The notes under the pieces: model-generated
Seen by the model: only the letters and a program-made list of their open reading frames with translations
What the model was told of the DNA's origin: nothing
Databases searched by the model: none
Part shown: positions 45,332 to 54,500 of the stretch, piece after piece
Position numbering within the stretch: position 1 is the stretch's first letter
How the letters are laid out: every line of letters starts with the position of its first letter
Position numbers and translations under genes: made by a program
Origin: CAG-411 sp050875145
GTDB taxonomy: Bacteria; Bacillota; Clostridia; Lachnospirales; Lachnospiraceae
Reading direction: 5' to 3'
Assembly: GCA_050875145.1 (NCBI GenBank)
Contig: JBNMLH010000008.1
Span: forward strand, 73,002 to 137,001
DNA length: 64,000 nt

Positions 45332-45515
45332 GTAACAGTCGGTTCTGTCCAGAGATACTATTCGAAAAATGTCAGAATAAACAAAAAATTAGTGATTCGC
45401 TGGACATTTTTCTCATGACGCTGTTACCAGCTATGCCTGTATATGCAACATGTTATTTTTTACACAAGCACAACAGTGCATGTTGCATATGCAGGCGTAT
45501 CCTATGAACTATTAC
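45332..45515. mobile_element. 184-bp structured hairpin element (same family as 56214-56401)
   Basis: Ends GTAACAG... and ...CTATTAC. In reverse orientation it has the same order of parts as the element at 56214: terminal repeat, hairpin I (18-bp arms at 45435-45452 / 45479-45496), the block GCGTCATGAG, hairpin II (GAAAAATGTC / GACATTTTTC) and terminal repeat. Its right end supplies the TAA stop of the glnQ-like gene. No clear target duplication. Confidence 0.75.
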
Positions 45516-46249
45516 ACTATTTTAGACAAGAAGCTTTTTAAACGGTCACTTTCTGGGTGTTCAAAAATATCTTCAGGTGTTCCTTCTTGTTTGATTCCTT
45601 TTTCGTCAAAAAACATAACGCGATTGGCAACTTCCCTGGCAAAATCCATTTCATGGGTGACAACAACCATCGTCATACCTTCTTTTGCCAAATCTCGCAT
45701 AAGGTTTAGGACTTCTTGTACCATTTCCGGGTCCAGTGCAGAAGTAGGCTCGTCAAATAAAAGAATTTCGGGTTGCATGGCGAGGGCGCGGACAATGGCA
45801 ATACGTTGTTTTTGTCCACCAGATAACGTGTCAGGATATGCATTTGCCTTATCCTCCAGACCTACGCGTGTCAGCAGGGACATAGCTATTTTTTCTGCGT
45901 CCTCTTTTGAAATACCTTTTGTTTTCATAGGAGCCAGCGTAATATTTTTCAAAATAGTCATGTTCGGAAAAAGATTAAAGTGTTGAAAAACCATACCTAC
46001 CTTTTGGCGCATTTTATTGATATCGTGTCCCTTTTCCAAAATATTTTCTCCGTCAATATAAAGCTCTCCTTTCGTTGGCTGTTCCAAAAGATTTAAAGTG
46101 CGGATAAAGGTGGACTTGCCACAACCGGAAGGACCGATAATGGCAATGATGTCTCCTTGTTTGATTTCTGTATTTATATTTTCCAAAACCACATGGTCTC
46201 CATAGGCCTTTGTCATATTTTTTACACGGATGATTGTGTTATCGCTCAT
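45512..46249 (-). CDS. glnQ: polar amino acid ABC transporter ATP-binding protein
   Basis: 245 aa. Walker A IGPSGCGKSTFIRTL, Q-loop VFQHFNLFPNM, signature LSGGQKQRIAIVRAL, Walker B ILLFDEPTSALDPEMV and the H-loop VTHEMDFA: a typical GlnQ/HisP-type ATPase of amino-acid importers. It overlaps the upstream fused binding-protein/permease gene by 11 nt, so these two genes encode the whole importer. The stop codon lies inside the end of the adjacent hairpin element (GTG-TAA-TAG). Confidence 0.95.
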   Translation of the reverse strand: MSDNTIIRVKNMTKAYGDHVVLENINTEIKQGDIIAIIGPSGCGKSTFIRTLNLLEQPTKGELYIDGENILEKGHDINKMRQKVGMVFQHFNLFPNMTILKNITLAPMKTKGISKEDAEKIAMSLLTRVGLEDKANAYPDTLSGGQKQRIAIVRALAMQPEILLFDEPTSALDPEMVQEVLNLMRDLAKEGMTMVVVTHEMDFAREVANRVMFFDEKGIKQEGTPEDIFEHPESDRLKSFLSKIV

Positions 46250-47741
46250 TCTTCTTCAATCTCCTTTCCAATTTGGATACCAATGCACTAAGTCCAACCA
46301 CAAGAAGCAAATAAATGCAAGCTACTGCGATTAAAGGAAAAAATGCCTGATAAGTTGTACCGCGAATAATATCGCCACCTCTGGTAAGATCCAGCAAACC
46401 GATATAACCACTAATAGAAGTTTCCTTAATAAGGACAATAAATTCATTTGCTAATGCCGGTAGGGTGTTTTTAAATGTCTGTGGAAGAATAACATAGCAC
46501 ATGGTTTGCGTATGGGTAAGTCCCAAACTCCTTGCACCTTCAAACTGTCCGTAATCCAAAGACATAATACCGCCTCGGATAATTTCTGCTACATAAGCCC
46601 CAGAGTTTAATCCGAACGCCAGTACCGCTACAAAAATTTTGCTGACATCCACAGAAGCAAAAATAACAAAATAAATAATCAATAACTGCACCATAGTAGG
46701 TGTACCTCGAATAATCGTAAGATAAATCCTACAAAGAAGATTTAACAGCTTTAGATTCCCTGTCATATCATGTGTAGAGCGAATCACTGCTACAATAAAG
46801 CCTAAGAAAATACCAATACAGACAGCCAGCAAAGAAATCAGGATGGTATTTCCAAGCCCTTTTAAAATATACTCATAACGATGATCCTCTACAAAACTCT
46901 GTTTAAAACTTTCCTGAATCGAAAGTCCATGTTTTCCCTCGCCGGTATTTACGATGATTACTTGCTTTGAGGTAGTATAAGATTCAGTAAAATCAATATT
47001 TTTCAGACGATCCTCAGTAACAGTCATTCCGGAAACACCAATATCGGCTTTGCCACCTTGTACGGCTGTGATAATAGCATCAAACTCAATATCTAGTATT
47101 TTTAATTTTTTGTCTAATTTATCCGCTAAAGCTTGAGCCATATCCATGTCGATTCCTACGATTTTACCGTTGTCGTGATATTCGTAGGGAGCAAATTGTG
47201 CATTTGTAGCTACAATCAGGTTGCCGTTTTTATAAGATAATCCTTTTTGGGTCTGATAGCGTTTTCCTTCCCCTTTTAAATAGAAAGTTTTAATCGCATC
47301 CAGTGTACCATCTGCTTTTAATTCCTCCAAAGCGGTATTTAAGCTTTCAGTTAATTGGGGTTGTGCTTTGCTGACACAAATGGCATAGTTTTCTTTTACA
47401 AATTCTTCGTCTAGAATTTTTAGTTCCTTATTTTTGTCTACAAATGCTTTGGCAGGTTGCTCGTCAATGATGACGCAGTCGATTTTACCATTTTTTAAAG
47501 AAGAAATGGCATCTGCCCCTTTATTGTAGCGCTCGATTTTTGTACCTTTTTTATCGCCTTCATATTGGTCGGCACAATAAATCTCTCCAGTCGTTCCAAT
47601 CTGGACACCAATTTTTTTCCCTGGAAGGTCACTTGCTCCGTTAATTTCAGCGGATTTTGCAGATTTTCCACAGCCTGCCAAAACAAAAATGCAAGTAACC
47701 AACATAAGGAGATAACCGTATTTTTTTACTAAATTTCCCAT
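46239..47741 (-). CDS. amino acid ABC transporter: circularly permuted substrate-binding domain fused to permease
   Basis: 500 aa. Residues 1-24 are a signal with lipobox LAGC. Residues ~36-157 match the second lobe plus C-terminal helix of a GlnH-type binding protein (LPGKKIGVQIGTTGEIY, KGADAISSLKNGKIDCVIID, LEELKADGTLDAIKTFYLKG). Residues ~172-265 match the first lobe (GNLIVATNAQFAPYEYHDNG, GVSGMTVTEDRLKNIDFTES). The lobe order is thus reversed relative to classical proteins. Residues ~290-500 are the HisM/GlnP-type permease with the EAA loop around GARSLGLTHTQTMCYVILPQ. Substrate is probably a polar amino acid. The following ATPase gene completes the system. Confidence 0.9.
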   Translation of the reverse strand: MGNLVKKYGYLLMLVTCIFVLAGCGKSAKSAEINGASDLPGKKIGVQIGTTGEIYCADQYEGDKKGTKIERYNKGADAISSLKNGKIDCVIIDEQPAKAFVDKNKELKILDEEFVKENYAICVSKAQPQLTESLNTALEELKADGTLDAIKTFYLKGEGKRYQTQKGLSYKNGNLIVATNAQFAPYEYHDNGKIVGIDMDMAQALADKLDKKLKILDIEFDAIITAVQGGKADIGVSGMTVTEDRLKNIDFTESYTTSKQVIIVNTGEGKHGLSIQESFKQSFVEDHRYEYILKGLGNTILISLLAVCIGIFLGFIVAVIRSTHDMTGNLKLLNLLCRIYLTIIRGTPTMVQLLIIYFVIFASVDVSKIFVAVLAFGLNSGAYVAEIIRGGIMSLDYGQFEGARSLGLTHTQTMCYVILPQTFKNTLPALANEFIVLIKETSISGYIGLLDLTRGGDIIRGTTYQAFFPLIAVACIYLLLVVGLSALVSKLERRLKKNER

Positions 47742-48120
47742 TATTAATCCTCGTTTCCTTTTTTCTACGTGTAGTATAACTGTTACACGCTTATCCCTTG
47801 TATCATAGCATTAGTTGGAAGGAAAGTCCATGAAAGTTTTTGTACTTTATTGTAATTGTTGTATTGTTTGGTTGAAACAAGTATCAGAATAGAGATTTTA
47901 GATATTTCAATGAAAAAAGTAATATATAGTTTAATGGCGTCACACTGAAAAAGGAGTTTATTGACGTATATACACAAAAAATGTAAAATAAAAAAGTATC
48001 ATTATATAGAGAAGAGGGAAAAAGTTAAAGCTGAAAAAAGTAATCAGCATGTATGCGTATATCCGAAAAAAAGTTCTTTTATTGTATTTGGTAGGTTTAA
48101 TTATTAGGAGGAGATGCCTT
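47742..48120. other. divergent intergenic region
   Basis: No gene. An imperfect inverted repeat GTGTA-N10-TACAC (47769-47788) sits in the upstream region of the importer. The rightward promoter is listed separately. The remainder is AT-rich without recognised structure. Confidence 0.45.
47961..47989 (+). promoter_or_regulatory. promoter of the 48121-52447 locus
   Basis: TTGACG at 47961-47966, 17-bp spacer, TAAAAT at 47984-47989. Confidence 0.6.
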
Positions 48121-48975
48121 ATGAAAAGTAATAAAAATAGTAAATGGTTAATAGTGGTTTCCTTTCTTGTTATAGTAGGTTTCATTTTAGGAAAAGGTAA
48201 AAGTTACGCAAAGGTAAATTTTCAGTCTGTAAAAATAGAGGTTGATTCTTGTGATGAAAATACATCGAAAGCAAACACATTATATTGGGGTTCTGAATTA
48301 GGACTTTCGGCAAAAAATACAACGGATAGGAAGATTAGATGGAATGTTACAAATGATGGTTCAAAAAAGATAGAAGTTTTAACAAGAGAATATACGAATA
48401 AAAGTGGAGATAGTTGTATTATTATATATGCACCATTTGGTTATCGTGATAATTTAACAATAGTTGCAATATCTGAAAAGAGTAAAAAGGTTCTTGCTAC
48501 ATATCCTTTGAAAATAGTGGATGGTACGAAATGGAATGGAGAAACTTTTTTTGAATTTGATATGAATATACCAGAAAAAAAGCAGTTACATGGCGATAAA
48601 CCACAGATTAATGAACAATGGGATATCGATACACAGCAGTATAAAATTACGTTACCTGAACCATCTTGTAAAGTAGAAGGGTATACGTTTATAGGCTGGA
48701 AGGACAAGAATGGTAAAATGTACAAACCAAACGAAGAGTTGTCAGTAAAATATACAGGCGAGTCAGTTTATTATACAATATGTGCAAAATGGAAGAAAAA
48801 CAATAGTTCTATAAATGGGACTGTACAACTGGAAGAAAAAAATTCTGAGAAGGAAGAAAGTATGCCTGCAGCAAAAACTATATTTTCGGGCGGAATTATT
48901 GGAGTATTTGTTATTGGAATATTGGTTGTAGGGGCAGTTGTAATAGTTGTAAAAAATAATGGAAATAAACAATAA
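48121..48975 (+). CDS. exported membrane-anchored protein with InlB-type repeat
   Basis: 284 aa from the ATG at 48121, which follows AGGAGGAGATGCCTT; the longer frame is rejected. N-terminal hydrophobic segment ~10-29 for export. Residues ~35-150 are a beta-rich region of no recognised family. At ~185-235 the segment KVEGYTFIGWKDKNGKMYKP with a later CAKW is an InlB/Listeria-Bacteroides type B-repeat, seen in surface proteins. A second hydrophobic span (~256-279) near the C-terminus anchors it, leaving a short KNNGNKQ tail inside. First gene of a possible operon with the ABC exporter-like genes downstream. Confidence 0.7.
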   Translation: MKSNKNSKWLIVVSFLVIVGFILGKGKSYAKVNFQSVKIEVDSCDENTSKANTLYWGSELGLSAKNTTDRKIRWNVTNDGSKKIEVLTREYTNKSGDSCIIIYAPFGYRDNLTIVAISEKSKKVLATYPLKIVDGTKWNGETFFEFDMNIPEKKQLHGDKPQINEQWDIDTQQYKITLPEPSCKVEGYTFIGWKDKNGKMYKPNEELSVKYTGESVYYTICAKWKKNNSSINGTVQLEEKNSEKEESMPAAKTIFSGGIIGVFVIGILVVGAVVIVVKNNGNKQ

Positions 48976-49011
48976 ATAGGATAGTGTTTGAAAGGATGAA
49001 TAGAAAATATA

Positions 49012-49455
49012 ATGAGCGAAATCTTTTTTTTAGCAAGTAATCAACCAATAAAGGAACAATCCAATCAAGCCCAAGAAATATTGGAAAAAGGAAATCCTAT
49101 TATTTCCGCATGGAAAAATAGAAAGATGGATACGATCGCATTGGGACAACCAAAAGTTTATAAAGTGGATTGTAAAGAGTATGAAAACTTACCTATTAAC
49201 AAGAAGTATGTGTGTGGTTTGGATTTTCGGTGGAGTGAAGAAAATGTAAAGTTATTGCTTACATATATAAAGAAACATGTGGATAATTATGGAGAGTTAG
49301 AGTTATGGAGCGAGTGGCTGGATGATACGGAAGATGATGCAGATGTTTATCGTAAAAAAGCATTGTTGAGTGAATTGAATTATTCGTTTTTAGATCATTT
49401 TTTTGAACATGAATCTAATGTAAAAATGTTGGAGATAAGGGATAAATATTATTAA
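49012..49455 (+). CDS. hypothetical cytoplasmic protein
   Basis: 147 aa, no signal or membrane segment. It starts MSEIFFLASNQPIKEQ and is acidic in the C-terminal half (LELWSEWLDDTEDDADVYRK). It carries 36 nt to the gene before and 50 nt to the gene after, so it is likely cotranscribed with the InlB-repeat protein and the permeases. I recognise no family and propose no function. The start has only a weak ribosome site (GAAAGGATG 20 nt upstream), so the true start could differ slightly. Confidence 0.6.
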   Translation: MSEIFFLASNQPIKEQSNQAQEILEKGNPIISAWKNRKMDTIALGQPKVYKVDCKEYENLPINKKYVCGLDFRWSEENVKLLLTYIKKHVDNYGELELWSEWLDDTEDDADVYRKKALLSELNYSFLDHFFEHESNVKMLEIRDKYY

Positions 49456-49505
49456 GGGTGAAAAAAGTAATGTAAATTGTTCTGGCTTAATACAAGGAGT
49501 AGTAA

Positions 49506-50495
49506 ATGAAAAAGATAAATGTGACAAGCCTATTGTTAGTCTTGTTATTTTGTATAGTGCCAATATTATGTATATTGATGATACACAATGTAAGTCTAAG
49601 TGATACGCTGACAAAAATGGAAGATGGAAGTTTTGGAAATAGTTATTCCTATATTGCAATGGATAACACCAAGAAAAATAATCATGCATTGGTGCAGGCT
49701 TTGAATCGTAGAAAAGTAAAATATGCCTTATCATTGGAAACTTCGGGAAATGATAAAGAAACTGTTAGTTATCTTACCTTTAATAAAACATTTGCAAATT
49801 TTCCTATGAAAGAGGGGCGTTTCTTTAAACCAGCGGATTTTAAGGATGAAAATTTTGTAGCAGTAATTGGAAAAAATATAAAGGGTGTATATCAGAAAAA
49901 AAATCAAAAATATATTCTTATCTGTGGAAAAGAATATAAGGTGTTGGGTATTATCGGATATGAAGGAGAAACGGTATTAGATAATTATATTTACGCAAAT
50001 ATGTTTGCAGGGAATGAGGCAGAAGAAAAGAATTATATGATTGATTTTTTTTCTAAAGAAGATGCTGCCTCTGTTGCAGAGGAGTGTATAAAGGAAATTA
50101 AGGGTGCGAGGCAATTAACGACAGTGGAAAGCTATGCGGATAGTATAATGCCAAAGATAGACACGTATGCTTGGTTTTTGTGTATTTTTCTTTGCTGTAT
50201 ATTGTGTTTGATTTTAATCTCTTCACAATGGTTAAGCCAACAAAGAAAAAGTATATGCATACAGAGATTAGTAGGAGCCTCAAGGAGTAAAATTGTGTTG
50301 GGGATAATAAAAAAATATATATTAATAGCTGTTATAGCACTAATAATAAGTAGTGTTTATTGTAATGTATGGTATCCTGCTTACTTTTCTTCCTTATTAA
50401 AAGGATATGCAATATGTGTTTTGTTGCTTATTCTATTTATGATGGGAAATATAGTTATAGTTTTACATGATTCGATAGAGGAGGCAATAAAATAA
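49506..50495 (+). CDS. FtsX-type ABC permease subunit A
   Basis: 329 aa. One membrane span near the N-terminus (~7-28), an extracytoplasmic domain (~30-215), then three spans in the last ~110 residues (from YAWFLCIFLCCILCLILISS). The motif RLVGASRSKIVLGII is the FtsX/MacB coupling-helix signature. It ends exactly where the next permease begins (TAA-ATG). Together with subunit B and the ATPase it should form a type VII mechanotransmission-like or lipoprotein/peptide export complex; substrate unknown. The start follows AAGGAG. Confidence 0.82.
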   Translation: MKKINVTSLLLVLLFCIVPILCILMIHNVSLSDTLTKMEDGSFGNSYSYIAMDNTKKNNHALVQALNRRKVKYALSLETSGNDKETVSYLTFNKTFANFPMKEGRFFKPADFKDENFVAVIGKNIKGVYQKKNQKYILICGKEYKVLGIIGYEGETVLDNYIYANMFAGNEAEEKNYMIDFFSKEDAASVAEECIKEIKGARQLTTVESYADSIMPKIDTYAWFLCIFLCCILCLILISSQWLSQQRKSICIQRLVGASRSKIVLGIIKKYILIAVIALIISSVYCNVWYPAYFSSLLKGYAICVLLLILFMMGNIVIVLHDSIEEAIK

Positions 50496-51785
50496 ATGAT
50501 AGGTAATTATATAGATACTGCTATTTCTATTTTATATAAAAATATATTGGTTGTTTTGTTAATGGTAATATTAACCTCTCTTTGTTTTGTTGTAGTAGGA
50601 AAAACATGTACAGTGCAAAAAAAGGCAGAAACCACAGCTACTGAGCATGAAGAAAAATATGGGAAAAACAGCATTTATTGGACAGCAGAGTGTTTAAATG
50701 ATAAAGACTTTTATACCTATTTATCAAATAATAGCAAGTATTATGAAAAAGTGAAAACGTTTAAAAATAAACTAATGAAAACAAATGAATTTACATATAT
50801 AACAGCCATGGATCAACCATTAAGTATTGTAACTAAAGCAGTGCCTGATGAGGTTTTGGATGGGTATGAGTTTGAAGAAGAAGGGGATACAGAGGCTTCT
50901 ATTAATAAAGAAAGTACAGAATGTTCCGTAAAGGCAGTTGAAGCAAGCAAAGAGTTTTTTCAATATTTTAATATAACCGTAGCAGAAGGGAAGGCATTTC
51001 AAAAGGAGGATTTTATTTATCAGAAGGGAAAGCCAATTTCTGTGTTATTAGGAGCTGCATACCATTCTTATTTTAAAGTTGGAGATACGTTTGAAGCTGC
51101 ATATTTGATGGGAAGATTCAAGTTTAAAGTAAAAGGTTTTGTGGAAAAAGAGAAATTTTTTGCAATGAGATCAGTTGGAGATTTGGTATCCTGTGAGAGA
51201 TATATGTTTGTACCTGCGCTTGAGGTAAATGAGTTTAGTAGATTTTCTAAGGCGTTATTGTTGCAGCAAATGGAGGGAATGATTGTCTCTAAATTAGGAT
51301 ATACGAAGACCAATGAGTTGTATCGCCAATTCCTAGAGGAAGTTGGTTTAGAAAAATGGGATTTGATAGTGGTAGATCCAGATGCGACAACATCATATAA
51401 CAAGATAGAAAGTTATTCTGTTATGACAAAACAGGTAGCTAGACAATTCAAAATATTGTTAATTATCATTGTTATTTTTGCGTGTATTGCAATCACTATG
51501 AATATGATAGGAATATTAAAAAGACAGCATTATAATTTTGGCGTAGAAATGTTGTGTGGAGCGTCCCGTAGATATATTGCTATGGAGGCATTTGGGATAG
51601 CAATAGGGATGGTGTTGGTTAGTGATGGAGTGGCATCCTTAGTATTAAAGATAATAGGAAATGATGCAAGAGCAATTCTTATAGTGCAATGCTTGGGGAT
51701 TGGCATAGCAGCAATTTCTTGTTTAGCCAGCTATTTTTATTTAAGAAAAATGAATATTAGCGATATAATTGGAGGAAAAGAGTAG
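50496..51785 (+). CDS. FtsX-type ABC permease subunit B
   Basis: 429 aa with the same topology as subunit A: span ~15-36, a larger extracytoplasmic domain (~40-310), then three C-terminal spans from FKILLIIIVIFACIAITMNM. MLCGASRRYIAMEAF is the coupling motif. The two unlike half-permeases in one operon suggest a heterodimer. The last base of its stop is the first base of the ATPase GTG start. No peptidase or bacteriocin-like precursor was found next to it. Confidence 0.82.
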   Translation: MIGNYIDTAISILYKNILVVLLMVILTSLCFVVVGKTCTVQKKAETTATEHEEKYGKNSIYWTAECLNDKDFYTYLSNNSKYYEKVKTFKNKLMKTNEFTYITAMDQPLSIVTKAVPDEVLDGYEFEEEGDTEASINKESTECSVKAVEASKEFFQYFNITVAEGKAFQKEDFIYQKGKPISVLLGAAYHSYFKVGDTFEAAYLMGRFKFKVKGFVEKEKFFAMRSVGDLVSCERYMFVPALEVNEFSRFSKALLLQQMEGMIVSKLGYTKTNELYRQFLEEVGLEKWDLIVVDPDATTSYNKIESYSVMTKQVARQFKILLIIIVIFACIAITMNMIGILKRQHYNFGVEMLCGASRRYIAMEAFGIAIGMVLVSDGVASLVLKIIGNDARAILIVQCLGIGIAAISCLASYFYLRKMNISDIIGGKE

Positions 51786-52447
51786 TGTTGATTGATTTGC
51801 AAAATATAAATGTATTATATGGAGAAAAAGAAGGTCGGATACATGCATTAAAGGATGTGTCACTTCAAATAGAAAAGGGAGAATTTGTAACAATAGTAGG
51901 GAAAAGTGGCTGCGGAAAATCCACATTGTTAAATATATTGGGTGGAATTAGAAGACCAGATCAGGGAAACTATTTATTTGATGGGAAAGTTACGAATGAC
52001 ATGAAGGAAAAAGAAAAAGCGGTATTTCGTAATAAAAATGTAGGATTTGTTGTGCAGCACTTTGCATTAATACAGGAAAAAACGGTATATGAAAATATTA
52101 TGCTTCCGCTTAACTATCAAAGGATAAAGAAGCAAGAAAAGTATCAAAAAGTCCAACAAATGATGGAGTGGATGGAAATTGCTGAAAAAAAGTATAATTA
52201 TCCCTATGAACTTTCTGGTGGTCAGTGTCAGAGAGTAGCGATTGCCAGAGCGTTGGTGACGGAGCCGCAATTGATACTGGCGGATGAACCAACAGGAGCA
52301 TTGGACGAAGAAAATGCACAAAAAATCGTGAATATATTAAAAAAGATAAATGAAAAAGGAACTACAATTATTATGGTTACTCACGATATGGATATGGCAA
52401 AGCAGGGCAAAAGATGTATTCACATGAAAGACGGTAGAATCATATAA
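51785..52447 (+). CDS. ABC transporter ATP-binding protein (MacB/LolD type)
   Basis: 220 aa from the GTG at 51785, 8 nt after GGAGGAAAAG. Walker A VGKSGCGKSTLLNILG, Q-loop GFVVQHFALIQEKTV, signature ELSGGQCQRVAIARAL, Walker B LILADEPTGALDEENA and H-loop VTHDMDMA. This is the MacB/LolD/BceA class that pairs with FtsX-like permeases, in agreement with the two genes before it. A terminator follows. No two-component regulator of the BceRS kind is adjacent. Confidence 0.93.
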   Translation: MLIDLQNINVLYGEKEGRIHALKDVSLQIEKGEFVTIVGKSGCGKSTLLNILGGIRRPDQGNYLFDGKVTNDMKEKEKAVFRNKNVGFVVQHFALIQEKTVYENIMLPLNYQRIKKQEKYQKVQQMMEWMEIAEKKYNYPYELSGGQCQRVAIARALVTEPQLILADEPTGALDEENAQKIVNILKKINEKGTTIIMVTHDMDMAKQGKRCIHMKDGRII

Positions 52448-52448
52448 G

Positions 52449-52497
52449 AAAAACCTTCAAATTGAGTAATGTTATATTTATCAGTTTGAAGGTTTTT
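52449..52497 (+). terminator. terminator of ABC locus
   Basis: 13-bp stem AAAAACCTTCAAA / TTTGAAGGTTTTT. Confidence 0.85.
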
Positions 52498-52644
52498 ATA
52501 TAAGTGTGCAATGTGTATTTGTGTCGGGTGTCCGCTCGGTTGAAATGCTATATAAAAATCAATGTTGGAAAAAAGTGGTGTAAAAGAGTTGGATATGGTA
52601 TACTAGATATGTTAGCAGAAAACAAAAGAAAGTGAGGGTTTTAT

Positions 52645-53790
52645 ATGAAAGGGAGCGTATTAAAAGGGGTATTTTGTGGAATGTTATGTGCAGCAATGCT
52701 TGTGACACCAGTGAACACGACAAAGGCGGCCACAGTTGCCAAAAGTGCAATTACAACAATGAGCACAGAAGAGACAATAAACTTACCGATAATAAGTAAA
52801 CAGGGGGATAGCACAGAAACGACCAGTATAAACATGGCATTTTCGGATGAGGTAGATGGAGAACAAAAGATTACGTTAAAGAAGAGAGCGTATTTTAATT
52901 TATCTGCATATTGTGTATTTGATGCTGATACCGCATCTAAAACGGCATCTGTTTATATTGAAAATGCAGCAGGTGAAACCGTAAAAGAGTTATATTTCAT
53001 TAATTCTAATGAACAGGATAATGCCAATGTTATATTAGAAGCAGGTACTTATACAATCAGAGTTGCATCTGTATATAAATCATCTGGTAAATTTTTTGGT
53101 GAAATGCTTGCAACCAATGCGCAGATTACAGATAGTATTTCATTAGGAAAACAATATATTGGTTATTCAAATTATGAATATCAATATCGAAAGTTTACAG
53201 TTTCCGCTAATCAACAGGTAGGTGTGGTGTATTTTACGCAATCCACAAGTGGACTTATCAGTGGTGGAAACATTGTTTTGCTTGACAAAAATAAGAAGCC
53301 TATTTCAAAATCTGAGTATACAACTTCTGCAACGAATTATGATACATCATATGGATTGGCAAAAGGTACTTACTATTTGCAGATAAAAGGAAGTGATTTT
53401 TATTCCTTGCAAGTTTACAAAGTAAAGGCAGCAAACGCTTGTGCAACTAGCAAAAAGAAAGCAAAGAAGGTTACTTCTTCTACAAAATACTATGTATTAC
53501 CTGCAAATAATAGAAAAAAAACAGCCTATTTCAAGATTGATGTGAAAAAAGCTAAAAAACAAACATTGGAAATTAAGTATTTGGCATCTTCTAATACATA
53601 TATTCGAGTAACTACTTATAAGGGTTCAAAACAAGTTGGATATAGTATGATTTGGGGAGGCCAGGGAAGCAAAATTAGTTATAAATCCTATTCTGGAAAG
53701 AAGGTAAGCTGGCCAAAGGGAACCTATTATGTTAAAGTTGAGACTTCAGATAAACTTGGAAATGGTACAGTAGGTATTAAAGTGAAATAA
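52645..53790 (+). CDS. secreted protein with PPC-like beta domains
   Basis: 381 aa. Signal peptide residues 1-28 (hydrophobic GVFCGMLCAAMLVTP, cleavage near TKA-A). The mature part has three similar ~100-residue blocks, each containing a LxAGTYxIRV, LAKGTYYLQIKG or WPKGTYYVKVET strand. These resemble the pre-peptidase C-terminal (PPC) fold found on secreted proteins, with Lys/Tyr-rich sequence typical of Lachnospiraceae surface proteins. No catalytic domain or wall anchor is seen. Monocistronic, with a strong terminator. Confidence 0.78.
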   Translation: MKGSVLKGVFCGMLCAAMLVTPVNTTKAATVAKSAITTMSTEETINLPIISKQGDSTETTSINMAFSDEVDGEQKITLKKRAYFNLSAYCVFDADTASKTASVYIENAAGETVKELYFINSNEQDNANVILEAGTYTIRVASVYKSSGKFFGEMLATNAQITDSISLGKQYIGYSNYEYQYRKFTVSANQQVGVVYFTQSTSGLISGGNIVLLDKNKKPISKSEYTTSATNYDTSYGLAKGTYYLQIKGSDFYSLQVYKVKAANACATSKKKAKKVTSSTKYYVLPANNRKKTAYFKIDVKKAKKQTLEIKYLASSNTYIRVTTYKGSKQVGYSMIWGGQGSKISYKSYSGKKVSWPKGTYYVKVETSDKLGNGTVGIKVK

Positions 53791-53812
53791 TATTTATAAG
53801 CAAAAGAAAACG

Positions 53813-53849
53813 AAAAAGGATAGAGGTTAATGGACCTCTATCCTTTTTA
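53813..53849. terminator. strong terminator
   Basis: 15-bp perfect stem AAAAAGGATAGAGGT / ACCTCTATCCTTTTT; also suits the convergent lipoprotein gene. Confidence 0.92.
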
Positions 53850-53895
53850 TAACGTTGAGGAGGGATGACATAAAATTCTATGCGAGGTGTAAAAT

Positions 53896-54297
53896 CTATT
53901 CTGCATTCTGTACAGTATACGCTTCGTTGACAGTTACCTGTGCTGTCACATCTTCTTTGTTCCCATCTTTGTAGCGGGCATATATTTTGTAAGTACCTTG
54001 TTCTAGATCAGATATACAATCTTTTGACACATCAATTACTTTTTCTTCTTTGGTGTCGCAATTATAAAGTATTAATTCTTGGATTTCCGCATGTTCTCGT
54101 ATTGATTGCAAATCAATTTCTGTGTGACTGGTTACTTTTATTGTTGTGCCATCGTATTCATGGTAAACTAAATCATTTTTCTGACTGGTTTCTTCGCTAT
54201 GAGTTTGGACAGGAGTAGTTGCCCTATCCTGTTCTTTACATCCTTGCGCAGAGAGACATAGTCCAAACAATAGTCCTATTAATACTAATTTTTTCAT
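53896..54297 (-). CDS. small putative lipoprotein
   Basis: 133 aa. Hydrophobic N-terminus MKKLVLIGLLFGLCLSAQGC; Cys20 is preceded by AQG, an imperfect lipobox, so lipidation is likely but not certain. After a Thr/Gln/Ser-rich linker the rest (~40-133) looks like one small beta domain, with strands TIKVTSHTEID, ELILYNCDTKEEKVIDVS and a final GTYKIYARYKDGNKEDVTAQ. That last strand resembles an Ig-like edge. Function unknown. Convergent with the PPC-like protein gene. Confidence 0.7.
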   Translation of the reverse strand: MKKLVLIGLLFGLCLSAQGCKEQDRATTPVQTHSEETSQKNDLVYHEYDGTTIKVTSHTEIDLQSIREHAEIQELILYNCDTKEEKVIDVSKDCISDLEQGTYKIYARYKDGNKEDVTAQVTVNEAYTVQNAE

Positions 54298-54500
54298 TAC
54301 CCTGCATCCTTTCTACTTAAAAATCAATGCTATGGACTCACTATCCAACATGTTATCATTCCTGATATTCAATGCAAAACTATTGATTTTATGATTTATA
54401 GTCATTATTTTAACACTATATCTTGTTGCTTTCAACACCTAATTTGTATTGTTTTCATTTTTTGTGTATTGTTTTTGGATAATTACCTTTTTTGGATAAT

